From Clostridia bacterium (GTDB lineage Bacteria > Bacillota > Clostridia > Oscillospirales > Acutalibacteraceae), in assembly GCA_017507805.1 (NCBI GenBank), contig JAFWAC010000025.1, positions 79,052 to 143,051 on the forward strand: a stretch of DNA of 64,000 bases. The letters are read 5' to 3'. Positions 15,987-23,325 of this stretch are shown here, piece after piece; the stretch's first letter is position 1; each line of letters opens with the position of its first letter. The notes under the pieces were generated by a model. It worked only from the letters and a program-made list of their open reading frames with translations. It searched no databases and was not told the origin of the DNA. The position numbers and the translations under genes were made by a program.

Positions 15987-16913
15987 ATGCAAATTCTACG
16001 GTTTTTAGAGGGAATAAGGACACCCTTTGGAGATATTGTTTTTTCGCTTATAACACAGTTTGGTGAGGAAATGCTATTTATCTTATTGGGGCTTATATTC
16101 TTTTGGTGTGTCAATAAACGCGAGGGATATTATTTATTTGCCGTTGGCTTTGTGGGTACGGTTGCCAATCAGTTTTTAAAGCTCATATTCAGAATACCCC
16201 GTCCTTGGGTTCGGGACAGTGAATTTACTATCGTTGAAGCCGCAAGAGAGGAAGCGACCGGTTATTCCTTTCCAAGCGGTCATACACAGTCCTCTGTGGG
16301 TGTTTTCGGCGGTATTGCCCGCTGGAATAAGCAGGCTTGGCTTAGAATTATTTGCATTGCGCTGTGTGTTCTGGTTCCCATATCCCGAATGTATTTAGGT
16401 GTTCATACACCGCTTGATGTAATAGTTTCTGTCGCGATTGCATTAATACTTATTTTCGGTATTTATCCGATAATGCACAAAGTCTGTGAAAGCAACAAAG
16501 CCATACGAATGGTTTTCGCTTTAATGACCTTGTTTTCTTTGAGCTATCTGCTGTTTGTAAGTCTTTATAATTTCCCTGCAGATATTGACGCGTCTAACCT
16601 TGAAAACGGAACAAAAAATGCCTATAAAATGCTTGGCTGCACGTTGGGAATTGTATTTACCTTTGAAATTGATACCCGTTTTATTAAATTTGAAACCAAA
16701 GCCACCCTGCCTGCACAGATACTTAAGCTTGTGATAGGGCTGCTTCCTATTCTTGCGATAAAATCAGGGCTCAAAGCTCCGTTAGCGCAAGTTTTCGGCA
16801 CATTTCCGGCTGACGGAATACGCTATTTCCTTATAGTGATTTTTGCAGGCTGTATCTGGCCGCTTACCTTCAAATTCTTTTCAAAACTGTTTCGCAAAAA
16901 AGTTGATAATTAA
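15987..16913 (+). CDS. PAP2-family membrane phosphatase
   Basis: This 308-residue polytopic membrane protein is a PAP2 (type 2 phosphatidic acid phosphatase) family member. The three catalytic motifs are present: KLIFRIPRPW (about residues 63-72), YSFPSGHTQ (about 92-100) and SRMYLGVHTPLDV (about 132-144). They contain the catalytic His pair and Arg. The family includes undecaprenyl-diphosphate and phosphatidylglycerophosphate phosphatases. A C-terminal half with four more hydrophobic segments extends beyond the core domain. The ribosome site is GAGGTAATG-like and adequate. A bidirectional terminator follows. Confidence 0.9.
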   Translation: MQILRFLEGIRTPFGDIVFSLITQFGEEMLFILLGLIFFWCVNKREGYYLFAVGFVGTVANQFLKLIFRIPRPWVRDSEFTIVEAAREEATGYSFPSGHTQSSVGVFGGIARWNKQAWLRIICIALCVLVPISRMYLGVHTPLDVIVSVAIALILIFGIYPIMHKVCESNKAIRMVFALMTLFSLSYLLFVSLYNFPADIDASNLENGTKNAYKMLGCTLGIVFTFEIDTRFIKFETKATLPAQILKLVIGLLPILAIKSGLKAPLAQVFGTFPADGIRYFLIVIFAGCIWPLTFKFFSKLFRKKVDN

Positions 16914-16917
16914 ATTG

Positions 16918-16967
16918 AAAAACGGACGCATCATTTGGATAAATCCTTAAATGATGTGTCCGTTTTT
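16918..16967. terminator. Bidirectional terminator between PAP2 and the convergent lipoprotein gene
   Basis: AAAAACGGACGCATCATTT (16918-16936) pairs with AAATGATGTGTCCGTTTTT (16949-16967) with one mismatch or wobble; both sides are A/T flanked. Confidence 0.9.
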
Positions 16968-16968
16968 G

Positions 16969-18459
16969 CTATTCTGATTTAACAATAAATGCAAAATCTA
17001 TGTATCCGTTTCCTTTGTCAATGAAAATATTGCTTAAGGAATGGGAGTAGGCGATTACGGTTTTCTGGAACATAACAGGAACAATACTGTTATCCTTAAG
17101 CAACTGTGATTGAATATCTGCAAGTGACTTGCCGTTATATTTAACACCGAATTTTTTGAGGTATTCTGCCACCAAAGCACTATCCGCCTTGACGGGGAAA
17201 AGTGCCATGGCGTAGGTCTGGTCTTTTAATTGTGAGGTTAAAAGCTCGGCTTCGGAAGCGGCTTCTATATTGACAAAGGCAGAAAAATTACTTTGCCAAT
17301 GCCCGACAATATCGGTTACAGCGTTTTTAACATAGCCGTCATCATAATAGTAAAGAACTATGTCAGAAGGGAATTTTTTACCTTGAAGCTTATTAAGCTC
17401 TTGCAGATAAAGCTTTTTTGCAGCCTCTGGATTATATGCCGCAATACCGTTGCTGATTTTTATATCAAAGCATCCTATCGGGAATATCGATGCGGCGGGG
17501 GAATAACCGTTTTCAAGGCTTTTGGAAAACACTTCGCCGCCCAAAAGCAAAGAAAAGGATTTTCTCATATTCGGTGAAAGCTTGTCGGACATGGTAAGAA
17601 ACCAACAAATATTTTCAAATTCATAGGTTTTAAGACCTTCGGTTGCCGCCTCGTCTGTAAGGGCGCAATCTATAAAGGAAATATCAACGCTGTTTTTCTT
17701 AAGCTTTTCAAATGCGGCTTCGTCCTTGTCACAGGTTAAAAATACTGCGGCATTTTCCGAAACAAATTCTCCGGAATATTCATCGTTTCTGTAAAGCCTT
17801 ATTCCGAACGGGTCCTTGCGCCAACGGGTGAGCTTGTAGCTACCGTTGCTTAAAATGTTGTTTGCAAACAAACCGTATTTACCGGCGGCTTCCTCAAAAA
17901 ACTTTTGATTGCACGGCATTGAAATAGAGGTGGTAAGTGTCTCTAAAAAATATTCATCGTTGGTTTCAAGATTAATAACGAGTGTGGTTTCATTTACTGC
18001 TTTAACTCCAAGTGAGTCTGCCTTTGACCTTCCGTTATATATATCCTCGGCATTTTTAATGCAAAACAAACGGGATACAAATGGCGCGTTTGTTTCAGGA
18101 CTGACGGCTCTTTTAAAGGCAAACTCAAAGTCTGCGGCGGTAAGCGAATCGCCGTTGTGCCATTTAATGTCATTGCGTAAAATAAATGTGTAGTTAAGAC
18201 CGTCTGTCTCATACTCTTTTGCAGCACCGCAAACTATTTCGCCCTTCGCATTTTTTCTGAGCAAGCCTTCAAAGGCATTTTTAATTATCAGTAATTCAGA
18301 GTCCTGCGAGGCGGTTTGCGGGTCAAGTGTTGCAGGCGGGGAAGGTAATTCAAAATATATGTAAGCATCCTTGGTGCTTGAGCAGGCGGAAAAGGAAAGC
18401 AGAAGTGCAAGCACAAGCAAAAGGGAAAAAAGCCTATATTTAAATCCCGTAACAATCAC
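16969..18459 (-). CDS. Peptide-type ABC transporter substrate-binding lipoprotein (family 5), orphan
   Basis: This 496-residue solute-binding protein of the OppA/DppA family (SBP_bac_5) has a lipoprotein signal: a basic start, a hydrophobic run and lipobox LSFSAC with Cys near residue 26. Family blocks include LDPQTASQDSELLIIKNAFEGL (about 41-62) and YTFILRNDIKWHNGDSLTAADF (about 90-111). It should capture peptides or similar solutes outside the membrane. No permease or ATPase gene lies nearby, so it must share a transporter or act as a sensor. The start is uncertain: the GTG at 18459 directly abuts a GAAAGG site, and no ATG is available. Confidence 0.88.
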   Translation of the reverse strand: MIVTGFKYRLFSLLLVLALLLSFSACSSTKDAYIYFELPSPPATLDPQTASQDSELLIIKNAFEGLLRKNAKGEIVCGAAKEYETDGLNYTFILRNDIKWHNGDSLTAADFEFAFKRAVSPETNAPFVSRLFCIKNAEDIYNGRSKADSLGVKAVNETTLVINLETNDEYFLETLTTSISMPCNQKFFEEAAGKYGLFANNILSNGSYKLTRWRKDPFGIRLYRNDEYSGEFVSENAAVFLTCDKDEAAFEKLKKNSVDISFIDCALTDEAATEGLKTYEFENICWFLTMSDKLSPNMRKSFSLLLGGEVFSKSLENGYSPAASIFPIGCFDIKISNGIAAYNPEAAKKLYLQELNKLQGKKFPSDIVLYYYDDGYVKNAVTDIVGHWQSNFSAFVNIEAASEAELLTSQLKDQTYAMALFPVKADSALVAEYLKKFGVKYNGKSLADIQSQLLKDNSIVPVMFQKTVIAYSHSLSNIFIDKGNGYIDFAFIVKSE

Positions 18460-18541
18460 CCTTTCAAAGTGTTTTGTTTATTATAAGTCATTTCGACAAA
18501 AAATTCAACAGGCATATTTTTAGTATCAAAATTTTATGCAA

Positions 18542-18614
18542 TTTTAACTATGTTAAAAAATTATCAATTTTTTTGATAAAAGGGCTTTTCAAATGCAAAA
18601 AGATGTGATATAAT
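18542..18614 (+). promoter_or_regulatory. Hydrogenase operon promoter with two upstream palindromes
   Basis: A -10 TATAAT (18609-18614) lies 17 bases from a moderate -35 TTTTCA (18586-18591). Upstream are two inverted repeats: TTTTAAC-TAT-GTTAAAA (18542-18558) and TTATCAA-TTTTT-TTGATAA (18561-18579). They are plausible operators. The orientation TTAAC..GTTAA is the reverse of the usual Rex box, so a Rex assignment is not supported. Confidence 0.55.
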
Positions 18615-18718
18615 ACAGTGGTATATGTGCGTGCTTTTGTAGATAGGTGTCGAAAAACAGCTTTTTCGCTCCTTTTTACAGTGCGTGCTTACAATTATTC
18701 AGAGGAGGATTCAGTTTC

Positions 18719-19222
18719 ATGCTAAAAAAACTCAGTAAACTCCCTTTTAAGGGAACAGCTGAACAGGAAAAGAAGCTGATGGAAGTAATCGATGCTAACA
18801 AGCATGACAAAAGCCTTTTGATGGCAGTTATGCAGCAAGCACAGGATATTTACGGTTATCTTCCTATCGAGGTCCAGACCAAAATCGCGGAGGGAATGGA
18901 TGTTCCCCTTGAGAAGGTTTATGGCGTTGCTACTTTCTATGCTCAGTTCTCACTCACACCTAAGGGTGACTACAACATTTCTGTATGCCTTGGTACGGCT
19001 TGCTATGTTAAGGGTGCCGGTGACATCTTTGACAAGCTGAGCGAGCGTCTCGGTATCGGCGCTGACGAATGCACAGAGGACGGTAAGTTTTCTCTTACTG
19101 CCTGCCGCTGTATCGGTGCTTGCGGTTTGGCTCCGGTTCTTACGGTTAATGAAGAGGTTTACGGTCGTCTTACTGTTGATGATGTAGACGGTATACTTGA
19201 AAAATACGGGTTTGGTAAATAA
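18719..19222 (+). CDS. hndA: NuoE-like [2Fe-2S] subunit of NAD(P)-linked hydrogenase (HndA/HydC)
   Basis: The 167-residue protein matches the 24-kDa NADH dehydrogenase subunit family (NuoE, HndA, HydC). It has an N-terminal helical region (YGYLPIEVQTKIAEG near residue 42) and a thioredoxin-like [2Fe-2S] domain with ligands in CLGTAC (about 91-96) and CRCIGACGLAP (about 129-139). It passes electrons within the soluble hydrogenase complex. ATG 18719 is preceded by GAGGAGG at about 10 bases; earlier in-frame codons lack a ribosome site. It is the first gene of the operon but is separated from its partners hndBCD by six signalling-type genes. Confidence 0.93.
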   Translation: MLKKLSKLPFKGTAEQEKKLMEVIDANKHDKSLLMAVMQQAQDIYGYLPIEVQTKIAEGMDVPLEKVYGVATFYAQFSLTPKGDYNISVCLGTACYVKGAGDIFDKLSERLGIGADECTEDGKFSLTACRCIGACGLAPVLTVNEEVYGRLTVDDVDGILEKYGFGK

Positions 19223-19250
19223 TAAAATTTCCCAGAAGGGATAAGACTTT

Positions 19251-19607
19251 ATGAAAATCAGTACAATCAAGGATTTGCTTGATGCCAAGGTTGTTTGTGG
19301 CGAGGAAGAGCTTTCCCGTCATGTATATTCAGCCTGCGGCAGCGATATGATGAGCGATGTTTTAGCTTATGTTAAGGACCAGGCGGTTTTACTGACAGGA
19401 CTTATTAATTCGCAGGTGATACGCACTGCTGAAATGATGGATATGAATTGCATTGTATTCGTCCGCGCAAAGCTTCCTACTGCCGAGATGATTGAGCTTG
19501 CGCGCGAAAGCGGAATAGTATTGCTTGCAACCGAAAAGCGTATGTATGAAGCTTGCGGTATACTTTATAATAACGGTCTTGTAGGAAACAGGGTTAAAAA
19601 TGTCTGA
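19251..19607 (+). CDS. DRTGG-domain protein
   Basis: This 118-residue protein resembles the DRTGG domain found in phosphotransacetylase, CBS-DRTGG and hydrogenase-associated proteins. It starts with a short alpha/beta unit (STIKDLLDAKVVCGEE) and has a conserved-type core YSACGSDMMSDVLAYVKDQAVLLTG (about residues 26-50). It has no membrane segment. The family is presumed to be a ligand-sensing module; the ligand is unknown. It overlaps the next gene by eight bases and lies two genes before the sensory hydrogenase. Confidence 0.75.
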   Translation: MKISTIKDLLDAKVVCGEEELSRHVYSACGSDMMSDVLAYVKDQAVLLTGLINSQVIRTAEMMDMNCIVFVRAKLPTAEMIELARESGIVLLATEKRMYEACGILYNNGLVGNRVKNV

Positions 19608-20025
19608 GTTGCTTAATTTCCATTTTGTGGTAGACGGTGACGATTTCACCTGCGCCGGTCAGGCATCGGTTCAAGTGAAAAAAAATCTACGGCAGTTAGG
19701 TTTGCCCCCCGAAATAATAAGGCGAGTTTCAATAGCTATGTATGAGGGCGAAATCAATATGGTTATTCATGCAGGCGGCGGTGTTGCCGATGTTAATATA
19801 ACCGAGGATTTTGTTGAGATAATTCTTGCCGACAAGGGTCCCGGAATAAAGGATATTTCTCAGGCGATGCAGGAGGGATATTCCACGGCAACGGATAATA
19901 TCCGTTCATTGGGATTTGGCGCCGGTATGGGCTTGCCCAATATGAAGCGTTATACCGATTATATGTCTATCGACTCGGTTGTAGGCGAGGGTACCACCAT
20001 TACCATGAAGGTTAATATTAATTAA
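19600..20025 (+). CDS. Anti-sigma-factor-like GHKL ATPase (RsbW type)
   Basis: This 141-residue protein consists of a single HATPase_c domain. The N-box is MYEGEINMVIHAGG (about residues 47-60), the G1 box LADKGPGIKD (about 77-86) and the G2 region FGAGMGLPNMKRYTD (about 106-120). Stand-alone GHKL proteins of this size are RsbW/SpoIIAB-type serine kinases or anti-sigma factors. No phosphoacceptor His domain is present. It overlaps the DRTGG gene by eight bases and precedes the HydS gene by 19, so it likely acts in the same signalling path. Confidence 0.85.
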   Translation: MSELLNFHFVVDGDDFTCAGQASVQVKKNLRQLGLPPEIIRRVSIAMYEGEINMVIHAGGGVADVNITEDFVEIILADKGPGIKDISQAMQEGYSTATDNIRSLGFGAGMGLPNMKRYTDYMSIDSVVGEGTTITMKVNIN

Positions 20026-20044
20026 TTTTCGGCAGGTTTTTGTA

Positions 20045-21322
20045 ATGAATACTTATGAACATTCTGTTTACTTAGATGTTGAAAAGTGTAACGGTTGTAC
20101 TACCTGTTTAAAGCATTGTCCCACCGAGGCTATCCGCATACGCGATAATCATGCTGTTATTAATCAGGAACGCTGTATTGATTGCGGCGAATGTATACGG
20201 GTTTGCCCAAATAATGCTAAAAAAGCAAATTGCAGTAAATTTTCCGTTATGGATAAATTCAAATGGAAAATTGCATTACCCGCACCGACTCTTTACGGTC
20301 AGTTTGAAAATCTGGATGATGTGGATTATGTGCTTGACGGATTGCTGAAAATCGGTTTTGACGATGTTTTCGAGGTTTCCGCCGCGGCAGAAATTGTTTC
20401 GGCTTATACAAGGCTTTACCTTAAAAATGAGTTAACAAAGAAGCCTGCAATCAGCTCGGCGTGTCCGGCTGTTTTAAGGCTTATAGGTTTAAGATTTCCT
20501 TCGCTTAAAGAAAATATAATTCACCTTCTGCCTCCGATGGAGGTTGCGGCGAAGCTGGCAAGAGAAAAGGCATTGTCTGAGCATCCCGAGCTTAGACCTG
20601 GGGATATAGGTGTGTGCTTTATATCACCCTGTCCCGCCAAGGCAAGCTATGTTAAAAACGGCTTTGCAGACTATAAAAGTCAGGTAGATGCTGTAATTTC
20701 CGTAAAGGATGTTTATTTTCAGCTTATTGCAAAGATGAAATACGGAAGTGAGGTAAAATCACTTTCAAATTCGGGAGTAATAGGTATCGGCTGGGCTTCC
20801 TCCGGAGGAGAAGCAACCGCCATTTTCAATGAAAAATATTTGGCGGCAGACGGTATTGACAATGTAATAAAGGTGCTTGACCAGATAGAAAACGGCAACA
20901 TACCTCAGCTTGAATTTATTGAGCTTAATGCCTGTACGGGTGGTTGCGTAGGCGGTGTTCTGACCATTCAAAACCCGTTTATTGCCAAAGCCCGACTTCA
21001 AACTCTGAGGCGTTATTTGCCGGTTTCGCAAAATTTTGTTTCGTCCGATGATGAATTATCCTTGCCGGATGAAATTGTGTTTGAAAATCTGCCTGTTTAT
21101 AAGCCGATTTCAAGGCTTAGTGACAGTATGGCAGAGTCAATGCGGATGATGTCCGAAATACAAAAGCTCAGAAAAGAGCTTCCCTGTATTGACTGTGGCT
21201 CTTGCGGAGCGCCTAATTGCCGCGCTTTTGCAGAGGATGTTATCAAAAAGCAGGCAAAGATAGAGGATTGTCTTATAAAATTGCATAAATCCGGAAAGGA
21301 CGGCGCAGAGAATGACAGTTAA
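20045..21322 (+). CDS. HydS-like putative sensory [FeFe]-hydrogenase
   Basis: The 425-residue protein starts with two [4Fe-4S] ferredoxin motifs (residues about 15-60, CNGCTTCLKHC and CIDCGECIRVC). It continues with an H-cluster-type domain: L1 SSACPAV near 137, L2 ISPCPAK near 192, L3 NACTGGCVGG near 295. It ends with a four-Cys FeS domain (CIDCGSCGAPNC, about 380-392). The first Cys of the usual TSCCP L1 motif is Ala here, as reported for the sensory hydrogenase HydS of Thermotoga maritima; this position is the proton-relay Cys in catalytic enzymes. L3 is also shortened. A sensory rather than catalytic role is therefore likely. PAS domains, present in some group C enzymes, are absent. Confidence 0.85.
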   Translation: MNTYEHSVYLDVEKCNGCTTCLKHCPTEAIRIRDNHAVINQERCIDCGECIRVCPNNAKKANCSKFSVMDKFKWKIALPAPTLYGQFENLDDVDYVLDGLLKIGFDDVFEVSAAAEIVSAYTRLYLKNELTKKPAISSACPAVLRLIGLRFPSLKENIIHLLPPMEVAAKLAREKALSEHPELRPGDIGVCFISPCPAKASYVKNGFADYKSQVDAVISVKDVYFQLIAKMKYGSEVKSLSNSGVIGIGWASSGGEATAIFNEKYLAADGIDNVIKVLDQIENGNIPQLEFIELNACTGGCVGGVLTIQNPFIAKARLQTLRRYLPVSQNFVSSDDELSLPDEIVFENLPVYKPISRLSDSMAESMRMMSEIQKLRKELPCIDCGSCGAPNCRAFAEDVIKKQAKIEDCLIKLHKSGKDGAENDS

Positions 21323-21638
21323 GCAATTGACAGAGCTTGAATTTTTTAGCTCGGTAACCTTGCCCGACCCCGAACGCAGTATTGACGGTGTTTACATCGG
21401 TGATTTACTCAGTTGGGTGATGGGACGCGCTTCTTCGGGAGACGCCTGGATTACCATAATGTCAAATGTCAATATTCTTGCTGTTGCCTCCCTTGCTGAT
21501 ACAGCCTGCATAATAGTTGCGGAGAATGTTAAGCTTGACGATGTGGTAATAAAAACTGCTGAGGAAAAAAATATTAATATTATTTATTCTGCAGTGGGCG
21601 CTTATGAAACCGCCCTTGCACTCAGTAAAGCTTTATGA
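21312..21638 (+). CDS. Second DRTGG-like protein of the sensory block
   Basis: This 108-residue alpha/beta protein is similar in size and predicted pattern to the DRTGG-type protein at 19251: YIGDLLSWVMGRASSGDAWIT, then NVNILAVASLADTACIIVAENV, then a C-terminal alpha/beta tail. It overlaps the HydS gene by 11 bases and the following PHP gene by four, so all are translationally linked. A paired role with the first DRTGG protein is plausible. The ligand is unknown. Confidence 0.65.
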   Translation: MTVKQLTELEFFSSVTLPDPERSIDGVYIGDLLSWVMGRASSGDAWITIMSNVNILAVASLADTACIIVAENVKLDDVVIKTAEEKNINIIYSAVGAYETALALSKAL

Positions 21639-22369
21639 AAAGCTATTATTACGATTTGCACATTCACTCTTGTCTGTCACCCTGCGGAGATAATGATTCC
21701 ACACCTGACAGTATTGCCGGAATGGGTGAGCTTAACGGGCTTGATATTATGGCGCTTACAGACCATAATACCTGCAAAAACTGCCCTGCTTTTTTTGAAG
21801 CGGCTCACAGGCACGGTATTCTGCCGATTGCCGGAATGGAGCTTACCACTGCTGAGGATATTCACGCGGTTTGCCTGTTTGCTGATTTAGCACAGGCTAT
21901 GGAATTTGATAAAGAAATTCAAAAGCGGCGTATTTTAATACCTAATAGGGTGGATATTTTCGGCGACCAGATTATTTGTGATTCTCAGGATAATGTTACA
22001 GCAAGTGAGCAGTTTCTGCTTTCAAATGCTACGACCATAGGTCTTGACGAAGCACCGTCCCTGGTGGAAAGCTTTGGAGGGATTTGTTATCCGGCGCACA
22101 TTGACCGTTCTTCAAACGGTGTGATTTCGGTTTTGGGTGTTTTCCCCGAAACACCGTATTTTCACTGCGCTGAGGTTCACAACAGAGAAAAGCTGGAGGA
22201 ATGCTCCGATTTAAGCGGATTACCCACAAAAAAATTACTTATAAGCTCTGATGCCCATTTTTTATGGGATATTAAAGAAAAAAGTGATTTTATTGTTATG
22301 GATGAAATTCCGCCGTACAGCAACAATGCAGGGGAGTATCTGATTAAGTATCTGAGGGAAATGTTATGA
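21635..22369 (+). CDS. PHP-domain phosphoesterase
   Basis: The 244-residue protein belongs to the PHP family (TrpH/YciV-like). Metal-binding motifs are DLHIHSCLSPCGDNDST (about residues 6-22), LTDHNTC (about 41-47), an internal GMELTTAEDIHAVCLF with Glu/His ligands (about 67-82), CYPAHIDR (about 150-157) and SSDAHFLWDI near the C-terminus. The family hydrolyses nucleotide or phosphate esters. In this operon it could turn over a signalling nucleotide, but that is inference. It overlaps both neighbours by four bases. Confidence 0.85.
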   Translation: MKSYYYDLHIHSCLSPCGDNDSTPDSIAGMGELNGLDIMALTDHNTCKNCPAFFEAAHRHGILPIAGMELTTAEDIHAVCLFADLAQAMEFDKEIQKRRILIPNRVDIFGDQIICDSQDNVTASEQFLLSNATTIGLDEAPSLVESFGGICYPAHIDRSSNGVISVLGVFPETPYFHCAEVHNREKLEECSDLSGLPTKKLLISSDAHFLWDIKEKSDFIVMDEIPPYSNNAGEYLIKYLREML

Positions 22370-22911
22370 AGGAAATATCTTTAAATATTCTTGATATTGC
22401 CGAAAATTCGGTAAAAGCAAATGCGGCTCTTACCGAAATCGACATCACCGAGGATAATGAAAGAATTATCCTTACTATTACAGACAACGGCAACGGTATG
22501 ACAGAGGAAACGCTTAAAACCGTTACCAATCCCTTTTATACAACCCGCACAACCCGTAAGGTTGGAATGGGACTTCCGCTTTTAAAGCTTGAAGCTGAGC
22601 AGACGGGCGGCAGTCTTGAGATTTCCTCAAAGCATATTTCGCAATTTCCCGATAACCACGGAACAGTTGTCCGTGCAACATTTTATAAAAATCATATTGA
22701 CTGCACACCTTTGGGTGATGTGGTTGCAAGTATAACCACTTTGATTCAAGGTCATCCGGACCGTGATTTTCTCTTTACACATAGCTTTGGTGAAAAAACG
22801 GTTTCCCTTGATACAAGACAGCTTCGTGAGGTACTTGAGGATGTACCCCTTGACAGCTATGAAGTAATCAAGTGGGTAGGAGAGTATCTAAAAGAGCAAT
22901 ATACAGCTTAA
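22366..22911 (+). CDS. GHKL-type ATPase (histidine-kinase-like)
   Basis: This 181-residue protein contains one HATPase_c domain: N-box LNILDIAENSVKANA (about residues 6-20), G1 ITDNGNGMTEE (about 37-47), F-box NPFYTTR (about 57-63) and G2 KVGMGLPLLK (about 66-75). A C-terminal extension of about 70 residues follows. It lacks a His-containing dimerisation domain, membrane segments and receiver. It overlaps the PHP gene by four bases and ends the sensory block, 26 bases before the hndB start. Confidence 0.85.
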   Translation: MKEISLNILDIAENSVKANAALTEIDITEDNERIILTITDNGNGMTEETLKTVTNPFYTTRTTRKVGMGLPLLKLEAEQTGGSLEISSKHISQFPDNHGTVVRATFYKNHIDCTPLGDVVASITTLIQGHPDRDFLFTHSFGEKTVSLDTRQLREVLEDVPLDSYEVIKWVGEYLKEQYTA

Positions 22912-22937
22912 AATAGCTGTCAGAAAGGAAGATATTA

Positions 22938-23309
22938 ATGAAATCATTGGCTGAATTACAGGCAATCAAGGAAAAAATGAAGGATAAGGTTGTTTTGCGT
23001 GAAGGCAGCAACGAAATTCGTGTTGTTGTCGGAATGGCTACCTGCGGTATTGCGGCAGGCGCAAGACCTGTTCTCAACGCATTTGTTGAGGGTGTGAACA
23101 ATAACGGTCTTTCAGAAAAGGTTTCGGTTTCTCAGACAGGTTGTATTGGTATTTGCCAATATGAGCCCATTGTGGAAATTTTTGAGGCCGGAAAAGAAAA
23201 GGTTACCTATGTTAAGGTAGATGCCGAAAAGGCTGATAGGATTGTAAAAGAGCATCTCAAGGGCGGCAAGGTTGTAGCTGAATACACCTTGGCTTCTGTG
23301 AATGCATAA
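22938..23309 (+). CDS. hndB: HndB-like thioredoxin-fold [2Fe-2S] protein
   Basis: The 123-residue protein has a thioredoxin-like ferredoxin fold with cysteines in MATCGIAAGARP (about residues 33-44) and TGCIGICQYEP (about 69-79), the expected four ligands of a [2Fe-2S] cluster. It corresponds to HndB of HndABCD-type NADP-linked hydrogenases, an electron-transfer subunit. The GAAAGGAAG ribosome site is good. It precedes hndC by 16 bases. Confidence 0.88.
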   Translation: MKSLAELQAIKEKMKDKVVLREGSNEIRVVVGMATCGIAAGARPVLNAFVEGVNNNGLSEKVSVSQTGCIGICQYEPIVEIFEAGKEKVTYVKVDAEKADRIVKEHLKGGKVVAEYTLASVNA

Positions 23310-23325
23310 TTTGGAGGTATAATTT

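Noticed and set aside
18542-18580. Possible Rex redox-repressor box before the hydrogenase operon
   Set aside because: The inverted repeat has the TTAAC..GTTAA order, opposite to the usual TTGTTAA..TTAACAA, so the assignment is unsupported.
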